Origin: Flavobacteriales bacterium
GTDB taxonomy: Bacteria > Bacteroidota > Bacteroidia > Flavobacteriales > Flavobacteriaceae
Length of the DNA: 64,000 nucleotides
Reading direction: 5' to 3'
Assembly: GCA_027067965.1 (NCBI GenBank)
Contig: JAMOUV010000032.1
Location: forward strand, 1-64,000
In this document: one piece after another, positions 1-9,302 of the stretch
How the letters are laid out: each line of letters begins with the position of its first letter
Numbering within the stretch: the first letter of the stretch is position 1
Program-made: the position numbers and the translations under genes
Notes under the pieces: generated by a model
Database searches by the model: none
The model's input: the letters and a program-made list of their open reading frames with translations, nothing else
What the model was told of the DNA's origin: nothing

Positions 1-265
<265 letters not shown>

Positions 266-1735
266 ATGAGTGCACCGGTTATTCTGCTGATTATTGTTTT
301 ATATTTTTTAATGCTTATCGTCATCTCTCATTTTACCGGCAAAGAAGATACCAACGAAGTATTTTTTCGTGCCAAACGGCAGGCCCCATGGTATTTGGTG
401 GCCTTCGGGATGATAGGCGCTTCGCTTTCGGGCATTACGTTTATTTCGGTACCGGGATGGGTCCGGGAAAAACAATTTTCCTATCTTCAAATGGTGCTCG
501 GGTTTTTTGTGGGCTATCTCATCATCGCCCATGTGTTGCTACCCGTTTATTATAAAATGAATTTGACTTCCATTTATTCATACCTGGGCAAACGCTTCGG
601 CGGAAATACCCATAAAGTGGGCGCCATACTGTTTTTGATTGCCCGGGTGGCAGGGGCATCGCTCCGGTTATTCTTGGTGGCGGGCGTCTTACAATTATTA
701 ATTTTCGACGAATTGGGCGTGCCTTTTTGGGTGACCGTAAGTGTAACCATTGCCCTTATTTGGGTCTATACGGCCAAAGGCGGCATCAAAACCATTATTG
801 TTACCGATACGCTTCAAACGGCATTTATGCTAATCGCCTTGGTGATTTCCATGTATTTGATTGCCAAACAGATGGGCTATGGGCCTAAAGGACTGGTCGA
901 AATGGTACGACACAGCGATTATTCCAAAATATTCTTCTTCGAAGACTATAACGACCCGCGCTATTTTTGGAAACAATTTTTGGCCGGAATTTTTATAGCC
1001 GTCGCCATGACCGGTCTTGATCAGGGTATGATGCAGAAAAATCTGACGGTCAAGACCCTCAAAGATTCGCAAAAAAATATGTTCTGGCTTTCGGTGGCAT
1101 TGATTTTCGTAAACTTACTCTTCCTTTCGTTGGGCGTACTGCTTTTGGCCTTTGCGGCATTTAAAGGATGGGACATAACCGCCATGCAAATCGAAGGAGA
1201 CAAATTATTTCCTTACGTAGCCGTAAAAGACGGACTGGGTTTTGCCGCCGCATTATTTTTTATTTTGGGATTGATTGCCGCCGCATACTCCAGCGCCGAT
1301 TCATCCATGACCGCCATCACTACCTCCATTTCCATCGATTTGTTGGAAATTGAAAAACGATTTTCGCCCGAAAAACAAAAATATATCCGCAAATTGGTTC
1401 ATATCGGCATTTCCCTGTTTTTTATTTTAATCCTCATTGCATACGGCATGCTGATTAAGGACAAAAGCATTATCAATTCCATCTTTACTTTTGCCGGATA
1501 CACCTACGGGCCGCTACTGGGTTTATTTACTTTCGGTATAGCCACCAATCGCAAGGTCAGGACTTCATGGATTCCGTTTATAGTGATCTTGTCCCCGGTT
1601 TTGACCTACGTTATTTCAAAGATTCCGGCTTATATGGGATGGAAATATCAATTCAGTTTCGAATTACTATTGGTCAATGCGGCCATTACGTTTGTGCTAC
1701 TGTGGATTTCGGGCATGAATTTAAAAGAAAAGTGA
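266..1735 (+). CDS. Sodium:solute symporter (SSF family)
   Basis: A 489-residue polytopic inner-membrane protein. It resembles sodium:solute symporters: an N-terminal hydrophobic helix, a conserved region near residues 40-65 with the sequence MIGASLSGITFISVPGW, a YTAKGGIKTIIVTDTLQ segment (about 167-184), and the AAAYSSADSSMTAITTS segment (about 337-353) that matches the sodium-site region of the family. About 12-13 membrane segments are visible, and the length is normal for the family. It presumably couples Na+ entry to uptake of an unidentified small solute. The ATG at 266 was chosen because the hydrophobic helix begins directly after it. Its TGA overlaps the GTG start of the following glycosyltransferase, which suggests translational coupling. 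Confidence 0.9.
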   Translation: MSAPVILLIIVLYFLMLIVISHFTGKEDTNEVFFRAKRQAPWYLVAFGMIGASLSGITFISVPGWVREKQFSYLQMVLGFFVGYLIIAHVLLPVYYKMNLTSIYSYLGKRFGGNTHKVGAILFLIARVAGASLRLFLVAGVLQLLIFDELGVPFWVTVSVTIALIWVYTAKGGIKTIIVTDTLQTAFMLIALVISMYLIAKQMGYGPKGLVEMVRHSDYSKIFFFEDYNDPRYFWKQFLAGIFIAVAMTGLDQGMMQKNLTVKTLKDSQKNMFWLSVALIFVNLLFLSLGVLLLAFAAFKGWDITAMQIEGDKLFPYVAVKDGLGFAAALFFILGLIAAAYSSADSSMTAITTSISIDLLEIEKRFSPEKQKYIRKLVHIGISLFFILILIAYGMLIKDKSIINSIFTFAGYTYGPLLGLFTFGIATNRKVRTSWIPFIVILSPVLTYVISKIPAYMGWKYQFSFELLLVNAAITFVLLWISGMNLKEK

Positions 1736-2862
1736 AATTATCGGTAGTCATATTGCATTATCAAGCGGAACCGTTTCTGAAACTTTGTCTGGAAAGCGTG
1801 AAAAGGGCAACCGGAAATATTCCTTCAGAAATTATTGTAGCAGACAATCATTCGCCCGGATTCGATCCGGCGGTTTGGACCCGAAAATATCCCTTCGCCC
1901 GGTTTATTCGCTTTGATAAAAATTACGGATTCGGCAAAGGGAATAACCTGGCTGTCAAGCAAGCGAAAGGACAATTTACCGTTCTGATCAATCCCGATGT
2001 GGTGGTGGGAGAAGAGGTTTTTGAAAAACTTCTGGAGCAGGCGGAAAAATCCGGAAATCCGGGTATTTACGGCATCCGGTTGATCGATGGAAGCGGAAAT
2101 TTATTGCCCGAAAGCAAAAGAAACCTGCCCGGCTTATTTAATTCCTTCGCCAAACTTAGCGGGCTTCATAAAATTTTTCCTGTCAAAGCTCTTAATACTT
2201 ATTACAATGTGAATTTAAAAGAAGATGAATCGGGTCCGAATCCGGTTTTTGTGGGCGCTTTCATGTTTTTTCCTACCCGTACATTTATCGATTCGGGCGG
2301 ATTCGACGAACGTTTTTTCATGTATGGCGAAGATATCGACCTCTCCAAACGTTTTTGGGATAAAGGATTGGAAAATAAATACTTCGGCAATCTTATCGCT
2401 TTGCATTTCAAAGGCGAAAGCACCCCGGACACGCCCGAATTTCGCCAACATTTTATCCGGGCCACGGAATTATATTACGAAAAACATGCACCCCGCATGT
2501 CCCGGTTGATCAAACCATTCATCAGGCTTTTATTTCAATTGAAATTTCATGCCAAACCCAAGAGTACCGCACATCATCATCGTGCACAACAGGTATATTA
2601 TCTAGGAAAGGACCGGCAAAATGTTGAACTGCTTCGAAAAAAATTTCCCCGTATAAAACACATCGCAAGCAACGAATGGACTTCGCTTGCCGACGGGTCC
2701 AAAATTATTTTTAATGTCAATGAAATAATGTTCTCGGATATTTTTTTAAAAATGGTCCGGCATAGGCATAAAAAATTCCGCTACCGGTTTTGGTTGCCCG
2801 AAGAAAAATTAATAATCGGAAGTGATCATCCCACGGAGAAAGGCGAAATCATTATGTTATAA
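1732..2862 (+). CDS. Glycosyltransferase family 2
   Basis: A 376-residue cytoplasmic enzyme that probably transfers a sugar from a nucleotide-sugar donor onto a surface glycan or lipid. The N terminus KLSVVILHY opens a GT-A fold; DNHSPGFD and LINPDVVV (about residue 83-90) supply the nucleotide- and metal-binding DxD-like region, and MYGEDIDLSKR (about 198-208) is the usual ED motif. The reading frame is open upstream to 1567, but the fold begins at the GTG at 1732, which overlaps the symporter stop (GTGA), so I chose that start. The last 100 or so residues form a basic extension found in related Bacteroidota proteins. Acceptor and sugar are unknown. Confidence 0.88.
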   Translation: MKLSVVILHYQAEPFLKLCLESVKRATGNIPSEIIVADNHSPGFDPAVWTRKYPFARFIRFDKNYGFGKGNNLAVKQAKGQFTVLINPDVVVGEEVFEKLLEQAEKSGNPGIYGIRLIDGSGNLLPESKRNLPGLFNSFAKLSGLHKIFPVKALNTYYNVNLKEDESGPNPVFVGAFMFFPTRTFIDSGGFDERFFMYGEDIDLSKRFWDKGLENKYFGNLIALHFKGESTPDTPEFRQHFIRATELYYEKHAPRMSRLIKPFIRLLFQLKFHAKPKSTAHHHRAQQVYYLGKDRQNVELLRKKFPRIKHIASNEWTSLADGSKIIFNVNEIMFSDIFLKMVRHRHKKFRYRFWLPEEKLIIGSDHPTEKGEIIML

Positions 2863-2936
2863 TTATATCTTTTTTTTCAAATCGAAGGAAAATTTCTCAA
2901 TCATATTTCGTAAATTTAAATCAAAATTCCGCTTCA

Positions 2937-5708
2937 GTGAAAAAATTTCTCATAGCGTTCGGAATCTTTCTCGTTTTGTTAATCGCAGGTCTTTTTGCGG
3001 TTCCATATTTATTTAAGGACGACATACTGCAAGCCGTCAAAAAAGATTTGAATAAAAATTTTACGGCCCAAATTGATTTCGAGGATGTGCAAATAAGCAT
3101 TTTTAAAACTTTTCCCGATTTATATTTTTCGCTTGAAAAATTCAGCATCACAGGTACGGGAAAGAATAAAGATATTCCACTGGCCTTGATAGATGAATTG
3201 GGCATCGGAGTGGATTTGGTTCAATTATTCAAAGGCGAAAAAAAAGTCAAATCGATTCATTTGCAAAATCCCGAATTTGTGGTATTTATCGACTCAAGCG
3301 GAAATGCCAATTACCATATTTTTAAGGAATCCGGTTCGCCGGAAGATGAAGACGACGAAGGCCTCCAAATGGAAATTGAAAAAATTACGGTGGACCACAT
3401 GCGTCTGCTGTATGAAGATCAATCCATGCCCATGCAAATGTATGTGAGCGGATTGGATCATACGGGCAAAATTAATATTGACGGCGATACTTACACCCAT
3501 TACGGCCATTCCACCGCCGATACGCTCCATTTCATTTACGACGATGTTACCTACCTTAAAAACGTGAAGGCGGAATTGGATAACCGGATGCGCATCAAAA
3601 ACGATTTTTCACTATACGAATTGGAAGAAATGAATGCACGTATCAACCGGCTGCCGGTGGTGATGGACGGTGAAGTGGAATTACGGGAAGAAGATATAAA
3701 AATGGATTTAAAATTCGAATCGGCCGAAAATACACTGGCCAAATTCATGAGTTTGGTGCCCGATACTTATATGCCCGAACTGCCGGAAATGGATATCCAA
3801 GGGCAAGCGCAATTAAAAGGCCGGATTTACGGCATCAAAGACGAAGACAATTATCCCGCCTATGATATTGATTTTCAGGTAAAAAACGGAAAAATAAAAT
3901 CCAAAGACCTGCCCGAGAGCATTGATCGCATTCAACTTGTAACCAAAGTAAAATTTCCCGGCGGTCCCGATTTGGACCGTACCGAAATCGATATGCCCGG
4001 CATCGGATTTTCATTGGGCGGACACCGGGCCGAGGGCTACCTTCATATAAAAAATCCATTGACCGATCCGTTTGTCAAAACCGGTTTTAAAACCGCCGGT
4101 TTGGCTTTGGAAAAATTCAAAAAAGCCCTGCCGATGAAATCCGTCAAAAAACTCACTGGGCTTTTGGATGCCGATTTCGATATAGCCACGCGCATCTCCG
4201 CTATGGAAAACCAACAGTACGATAAAGTCAATGCCCGTGGGTTTCTCGATTTGAAAAACTTTTTCTTTGCATCGGATTCCCTACCCTATCCGATTCAAAT
4301 TCCCCGGGCCAAAACTCTCATTACGCCTGCGGCCCTCCAAGTGGAAAACACCGAAATCAAAGCGGGAAAAAGCGACTTTACGCTCCAAGGTCAAATTACC
4401 AATTATTTAAGTTATGCTTTGGGTAAAGACAGCACGCTTACGGCCCGTTTCGAATCACATTCGGCATTAATCGATTTTAACGAATTGACCCGGACATTCG
4501 ACGACAACTCTACCGCGGAAGAAAACCAAGAGCCCGTGGCTCCCGACATCCCGGCGGGTTTGGATATCGAAGTGCAAGCACAAGCCGACACAATGATTTA
4601 CAAGAAAATGCAATTATCCGACGTGCAAAGTAAACTTAAAATAAAAGACCGCAAAGCGGAATTGAACACTTTGGTCATGAAGGCATTTGACGGAGAAATC
4701 CGGTTGAACGGATTGTATGACGCGTCCCGGGAAAATCCTTTTTCTCAAGTAAAAATACTTATGAACCGGCTAACGCTTGACAAATCGGCACAAACCCTTA
4801 CTTATTTAAAAACTTATGCGCCCATTTTAAAAGAGATAAAAGGTATCTTTAATATGAACTTGGGCTTGGGAGTGGAACTCGACCGCTATTTGAATCCCAT
4901 TTTATCCACCACCGATGCAAACGGTAGATTTTCGTCCGAAAACTTGCGTCCCGAACATGCGGCATTCTTTGCAAAAGTGGCCGATTTATTAAAAATTAAC
5001 GAGCTCAAGAACCCGGTTATCGACAAAGTGCAAGCCCAATTCAACATAGACGACGGAAACATGCACATCAAACCATTCGATTTTAAAATCAATCGAATCC
5101 AATCGCAACTCGCCGGAAAAGTCAATTTGGACAAATCATTGGATTTGACCTGGGACATGGAAATTCCGGTTGAAATGTTCGGCGAGCGTGCCGAAGAATG
5201 GCTTAATCTTTTTCAAGGAAAATTACAAGCATTCGGTATTCCTTTGGATCAAATCGAACGGGTATATGTAACCCTTCAAATTACGGGAAGTATTGACAAA
5301 CCCGTAATCAAGCCCGTATTTAAAAAAGGCGCCGGAAAGCAAGGAATTGTCGAAACCGTCAAAGAAACCGCCACGCAATTGGCCAATGAAAAAATAGAAG
5401 AGACCAAGGCCCAAGCCAAAGAAAAAGCCAAAGAACTCATTGCAGAGGCCGAAGCCAAAGGTGACGAATTGATTAAAAAAGCCGAAGAAACCGCCAAACG
5501 TTTAAAAGAAGAAGCCGAAAAACAAGGACAAAAACTGATTGAAAAGGCCGATAATCCGCTTGCCAAATTAGCCGCCAAAAAAGCAGCCGAAAAATTGGTA
5601 AAAGAAGCCGAGAAAAAAGGCAATCAATTGATAGAAAAGGCAAAACAAGAAAAGCAACGGCTCATTGAAGAAGCCAGAAAAAAAGCCGAAGAAATTTCAA
5701 AACAATAA
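2937..5708 (+). CDS. AsmA-like protein with charged C-terminal tail
   Basis: A 923-residue protein with an N-terminal signal-anchor helix (KKFLIAFGIFLVLLIAG) followed by a long beta-rich region typical of AsmA/TamB-type proteins, which form periplasmic grooves for lipid transport between membranes. The middle repeats short hydrophobic strands joined by LKGxIxxxxD-like turns, and an AsmA C-terminal region covers about residues 550-790. From residue about 798 to the end the protein changes to a 126-residue stretch of Lys, Glu and Ala that reads as a long charged alpha helix or coiled coil. The start is the GTG at 2937, placed directly before the signal anchor; no ATG fits. The family assignment is good; the lipid role is inferred from the family. 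Confidence 0.85.
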   Translation: MKKFLIAFGIFLVLLIAGLFAVPYLFKDDILQAVKKDLNKNFTAQIDFEDVQISIFKTFPDLYFSLEKFSITGTGKNKDIPLALIDELGIGVDLVQLFKGEKKVKSIHLQNPEFVVFIDSSGNANYHIFKESGSPEDEDDEGLQMEIEKITVDHMRLLYEDQSMPMQMYVSGLDHTGKINIDGDTYTHYGHSTADTLHFIYDDVTYLKNVKAELDNRMRIKNDFSLYELEEMNARINRLPVVMDGEVELREEDIKMDLKFESAENTLAKFMSLVPDTYMPELPEMDIQGQAQLKGRIYGIKDEDNYPAYDIDFQVKNGKIKSKDLPESIDRIQLVTKVKFPGGPDLDRTEIDMPGIGFSLGGHRAEGYLHIKNPLTDPFVKTGFKTAGLALEKFKKALPMKSVKKLTGLLDADFDIATRISAMENQQYDKVNARGFLDLKNFFFASDSLPYPIQIPRAKTLITPAALQVENTEIKAGKSDFTLQGQITNYLSYALGKDSTLTARFESHSALIDFNELTRTFDDNSTAEENQEPVAPDIPAGLDIEVQAQADTMIYKKMQLSDVQSKLKIKDRKAELNTLVMKAFDGEIRLNGLYDASRENPFSQVKILMNRLTLDKSAQTLTYLKTYAPILKEIKGIFNMNLGLGVELDRYLNPILSTTDANGRFSSENLRPEHAAFFAKVADLLKINELKNPVIDKVQAQFNIDDGNMHIKPFDFKINRIQSQLAGKVNLDKSLDLTWDMEIPVEMFGERAEEWLNLFQGKLQAFGIPLDQIERVYVTLQITGSIDKPVIKPVFKKGAGKQGIVETVKETATQLANEKIEETKAQAKEKAKELIAEAEAKGDELIKKAEETAKRLKEEAEKQGQKLIEKADNPLAKLAAKKAAEKLVKEAEKKGNQLIEKAKQEKQRLIEEARKKAEEISKQ

Positions 5709-5757
5709 AATCATCATTTATTCGTCTAAATAAAAACCGCTATAAATTTAACCCGTA

Positions 5758-8133
5758 ATGAAAAAAAAATTTTTGATTCTTAGTTTTATTTTCCTTTTCG
5801 CTATTGGACGCTTATCGGCCGCCAATGACAAATACAGATTAATTATTACTTCCGACCCTGCCACATCCGTTACCATCGGTTGGAATCAAACAAGCGGAAC
5901 GAATCCTATTGTTTATTACGACACGGTCGATCACGGCACGGATTATACCGCCTATGCTTTCTCCAAATCGGTGGACCGGAGTGTAAATTATCGAGGAATG
6001 AATAATATGTTCGTCCGGCTTACCGGATTAACTCCCAATACCGCATATTACTTCGTCATACATGACAGTGAAGGCACAAGCAACCGTTTTTGGTTTAAAA
6101 CGGCACCGGATGACTCCAGCCGTTTATCGTTCATCGCCGGAGGAGATTCCAGAAATAATAGAACGCCAAGGCGAAATGCCAATATGCTGGTAGCCAAACT
6201 AAAACCCCATGCCGTTTTTTTTGCCGGTGATATGACCGACGATGATACCGACTCGCAATGGCAAGCATGGTTTGACGATTGGCAATATAGCATTGCAAGC
6301 GACGGACGAATGTTTCCCATTATTCCGGCCATGGGCAACCATGAAAGTAGAGAAGTTATATACAAATTATTCGACACTCCCGATGGCACCTATTATTATG
6401 CCATCACTTTCGGAAATAATCTTTTCAGAATGTACACCCTTAATACCGAAATATCCGTTTCGGGAACACAGCGCACATGGCTCATTAACGATTTAAACGG
6501 CCATGCAAATGTAACTTGGAAAGCCGCCCAATACCACAGACCCATGCGACCTCATTCGGCGAGCAAACCTGAAAATGACGCCGCCTATAATGCTTGGGCC
6601 AAAGTTTTCTTTGATCATGCGGTTCGCTTGGTTGTGGAATGTGATGCACATGTGGTAAAATCCACATGGCCGCTAGAGCCCACCGATGCTTCGGGTAATG
6701 ACGAAGGTTTTGTCAGAAACGACACTTATGGCACCGTTTATGTAGGCGAAGGCGGATGGGGTGCACCGTTGAGATCTAATGACGATGATAAAGCGTGGAC
6801 CAGAAATTCCGGCTCGTTTTATCAATTCAAACTCATTTTTGTCGATACAAACAAAATTGAAGTAAGAACCATTAAAACCCAAAATGCATCATCGGTAAAT
6901 GAAGTGGCCAATAACGATCCTTTTACCTTGCCATCCAATTTGGATATTTGGAATCCTTCGAATGGAAGTGTGATTGAAATCACCCCTGCTCCCCCCTTGC
7001 ATTATCCCGATATTGAATTTCCCTCTTCCACCCCGTTGGTTTATGTAAACGGAAATAATATCGAAATCGGTGTAAATGTTATTGACCAAGGAAATGGCAT
7101 TGATCATGTAAAATTTTATGTCAATGGAACTTTAACTCACACCGACAATAGCGCTCCTTATAATTTTACCCATTCCTATTCGGACGGTTATTATATTATC
7201 AAAGCAATAGCAACTGCTTCCGACGGACTCACGGAAACGGAGCAAATCGCCATCAGTGTCGGAAACTTTAACGAAAACGGAAATATAGCCGTTAAAGACG
7301 GTCAAGATGATGTAGAAGAAACACAAGCCGGAATAATTACTTATTTCAGTTCGGATTTGGAAATGGTATATGACCATTATCAATATATTTCAGGCACGCC
7401 GAACGGATATCAGAAAGTCGGCTTGCGATTCCAAGAAGTACATATCCCGCACGGTGCGATAATTACCAATGCTTATATTCAATTCCGGTCGGATGAAGAT
7501 GATCAAGTAAATGCCGAATTGGTCGTGAGGGCGGAAAATTCTGCCGATGCAGCACCTTTCGATGATAATAATACGCTCAACGTATCGGCTCGAACCACCT
7601 TTCAGGATTCGGTATATTGGACACCTCCGCCTTGGCCGTCTTCCGGACTTTCCGGACCGGACCAACGCACACCCGATTTAAAAAATCTGCTCCAACAAAT
7701 CATAAATCGCAATGACTGGCATCCCGGCAATAGTGTGGTTTTTAAAATTACGGGTACCGGTGTCAGTTTGACCAATCCGCAAGCCAAAAGAGTAGCCGAT
7801 TCTTACGAAGGCCATCATCCGCCTGTTCTTGTTTATTCCTATTCATTCGATGCCGCGAACGTAAAAACGGAAAATGAGTTGCTATCCGATGTAATAATAT
7901 ATCCCAATCCGTTTGAACGCACGATTCATATTAACAGCCCATCGCTCAGCGGAAAAACCGTCATGATTGGGATTACCGATTTATCGGGACGCTTGATTTA
8001 TACGAAAGAAGAAAGAGTCCAAAATAAATATATCACCCTTTCCATTCCTATTTATGCCAAAGGAATTTACCTTCTTACGATTTATAAACCCGATGGCACA
8101 ATCCTTTATAGACAACGAATTGTCAAATGGTAA
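5758..8133 (+). CDS. Secreted purple-acid-phosphatase-like metallophosphoesterase with T9SS tail
   Basis: A 791-residue exported protein. It has a Sec signal peptide (residues 1-21), a fibronectin-like purple acid phosphatase N domain (about 25-115), and a metallophosphoesterase domain (about 120-370) with GGDSR (128-132), GDMTD (157-161) and GNHE (193-196) metal-binding motifs and a later QYHRPM histidine. An Ig-like domain follows (about 425-500), then a DNRLRE-like beta sandwich (about 505-690). The final 80 or so residues contain IIYPNPF and end in RQRIVKW, a type A sorting domain for the type IX secretion system, so the product should reach the cell surface or medium. It probably hydrolyses phosphate esters; the substrate is unknown. 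It is a single-gene unit ending at a hairpin terminator. Confidence 0.9.
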   Translation: MKKKFLILSFIFLFAIGRLSAANDKYRLIITSDPATSVTIGWNQTSGTNPIVYYDTVDHGTDYTAYAFSKSVDRSVNYRGMNNMFVRLTGLTPNTAYYFVIHDSEGTSNRFWFKTAPDDSSRLSFIAGGDSRNNRTPRRNANMLVAKLKPHAVFFAGDMTDDDTDSQWQAWFDDWQYSIASDGRMFPIIPAMGNHESREVIYKLFDTPDGTYYYAITFGNNLFRMYTLNTEISVSGTQRTWLINDLNGHANVTWKAAQYHRPMRPHSASKPENDAAYNAWAKVFFDHAVRLVVECDAHVVKSTWPLEPTDASGNDEGFVRNDTYGTVYVGEGGWGAPLRSNDDDKAWTRNSGSFYQFKLIFVDTNKIEVRTIKTQNASSVNEVANNDPFTLPSNLDIWNPSNGSVIEITPAPPLHYPDIEFPSSTPLVYVNGNNIEIGVNVIDQGNGIDHVKFYVNGTLTHTDNSAPYNFTHSYSDGYYIIKAIATASDGLTETEQIAISVGNFNENGNIAVKDGQDDVEETQAGIITYFSSDLEMVYDHYQYISGTPNGYQKVGLRFQEVHIPHGAIITNAYIQFRSDEDDQVNAELVVRAENSADAAPFDDNNTLNVSARTTFQDSVYWTPPPWPSSGLSGPDQRTPDLKNLLQQIINRNDWHPGNSVVFKITGTGVSLTNPQAKRVADSYEGHHPPVLVYSYSFDAANVKTENELLSDVIIYPNPFERTIHINSPSLSGKTVMIGITDLSGRLIYTKEERVQNKYITLSIPIYAKGIYLLTIYKPDGTILYRQRIVKW

Positions 8134-8141
8134 CATGACAA

Positions 8142-8170
8142 ACAGACCGGCATTTTCCGGTCTGTTTTTT
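8142..8170 (+). terminator. Rho-independent terminator after the metallophosphoesterase
   Basis: A perfect 9-bp stem (ACAGACCGG at 8142-8150 with CCGGTCTGT at 8157-8165) around a 6-nt loop, followed by a run of T to 8170. It separates the plus-strand phosphoesterase gene from the convergent tsaD gene. Confidence 0.9.
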
Positions 8171-8183
8171 TCTATATGAATTT

Positions 8184-9227
8184 TTATTCTTCAATAGACC
8201 ACCGGGCGCGCGGAATCAAATCAAGAGGAGAAAATTCACCTTTTTTATATTTCAAATAACCTGCAATGGCTATCATTGCGGCATTATCGGTGGTATAAGA
8301 AAAATCGGGTATAAATAACGCCAAATCATTCTCACGGGCAAAGGATTCCAATGCTTCGCGCAACCCTCGATTGGCCGATACACCACCCCCGATAGCCAAT
8401 CGCTTGGTACCGGTGAGTCGAACGGCTTTATCTAATTTTTCAATAACGGTTTTAATGATGGTATGCTGCACCGAAGCCGCCAAATCGGCTAAATTCTCCT
8501 TAATGAATTCCGGATTTTCTTTCAATTTTTTTTGTAAAAAATATAAAACCGAAGTTTTAAGTCCGCTAAAACTAAAATCCAAATTTTCGATATTGGACAC
8601 GGGGAATTTAAACGCCTTAGGGTTTCCCCGCTTAGCCAAGCGGTCGATTTGCGGCCCGCCCGGATAGGGCAATCCCAAAAGTTGGGCAATTTTATCAAAT
8701 GCTTCACCGATGGCATCGTCCTTGGTTTCGCCCAAAATTTTCATTTTAAAATAATCTTCCACCCATACAATTTGAGTATGTCCGCCGCTTATGGTCAAGG
8801 CCAAAAAAGGAAATTCGGGCTGCGGTTGGCCTTCGTCGTAAATAAAATGAGCCAAAATATGGGCCTGCATATGATGCACGCCGATAAGCGGAATATCCAA
8901 TGCCAAAGCCAAAGATTTGGCAAATGACAATCCCACAAGCAACGAACCCAATAGTCCCGGGCCCGCCGTAACGGCCACTGCATCCAAATCCCGAGGTGAG
9001 ATTCCCGCTTTTTTCAGGGCCACATCCACCACCGGCACTATATTCTGCTGATGGGCTCGCGAGGCCAATTCCGGAACCACACCGCCATATTCCCGGTGCA
9101 CATCCTGACCGGCAATTATATTGGAACGGATTTTGCCGTTAATCAATACCGCGGCGGCGGTTTCGTCACATGAAGATTCAATGCCGAGAATCCGAATATC
9201 TTTCTTAATTTTGTTCAAATTGTCCAT
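8184..9227 (-). CDS. tsaD: tRNA N6-adenosine threonylcarbamoyltransferase TsaD
   Basis: A 347-residue cytoplasmic enzyme that transfers the threonylcarbamoyl group from its AMP adduct to A37 of ANN-decoding tRNAs, working with TsaB, TsaE and TsaC. The N-terminal motif GIESSCDET, the metal-binding HHMQAH (H119, H123), the FSGLKTS segment and the IGGGVSANRGL motif near the C terminus are diagnostic. The frame is open 13 codons further, but the ATG at 9227 places DIRILGIESSCDET at the usual distance from the N terminus. It is transcribed divergently from the TamB-like gene, an arrangement I recall from other Bacteroidota. Confidence 0.96.
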   Translation of the reverse strand: MDNLNKIKKDIRILGIESSCDETAAAVLINGKIRSNIIAGQDVHREYGGVVPELASRAHQQNIVPVVDVALKKAGISPRDLDAVAVTAGPGLLGSLLVGLSFAKSLALALDIPLIGVHHMQAHILAHFIYDEGQPQPEFPFLALTISGGHTQIVWVEDYFKMKILGETKDDAIGEAFDKIAQLLGLPYPGGPQIDRLAKRGNPKAFKFPVSNIENLDFSFSGLKTSVLYFLQKKLKENPEFIKENLADLAASVQHTIIKTVIEKLDKAVRLTGTKRLAIGGGVSANRGLREALESFARENDLALFIPDFSYTTDNAAMIAIAGYLKYKKGEFSPLDLIPRARWSIEE

Positions 9228-9302
9228 AATCCGAAAATCATTTGTAAAATTAAAGAAAAGAAACAAATAAAAACCGGTCGATTTTTTTTCAAGGCCATTG
9301 CA

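Noticed and set aside
5276-5623. Ser/Ala-rich 115-codon minus-strand frame
   Set aside because: It is the antisense of the Lys/Glu/Ala tail of the AsmA-like protein, a common artefact.
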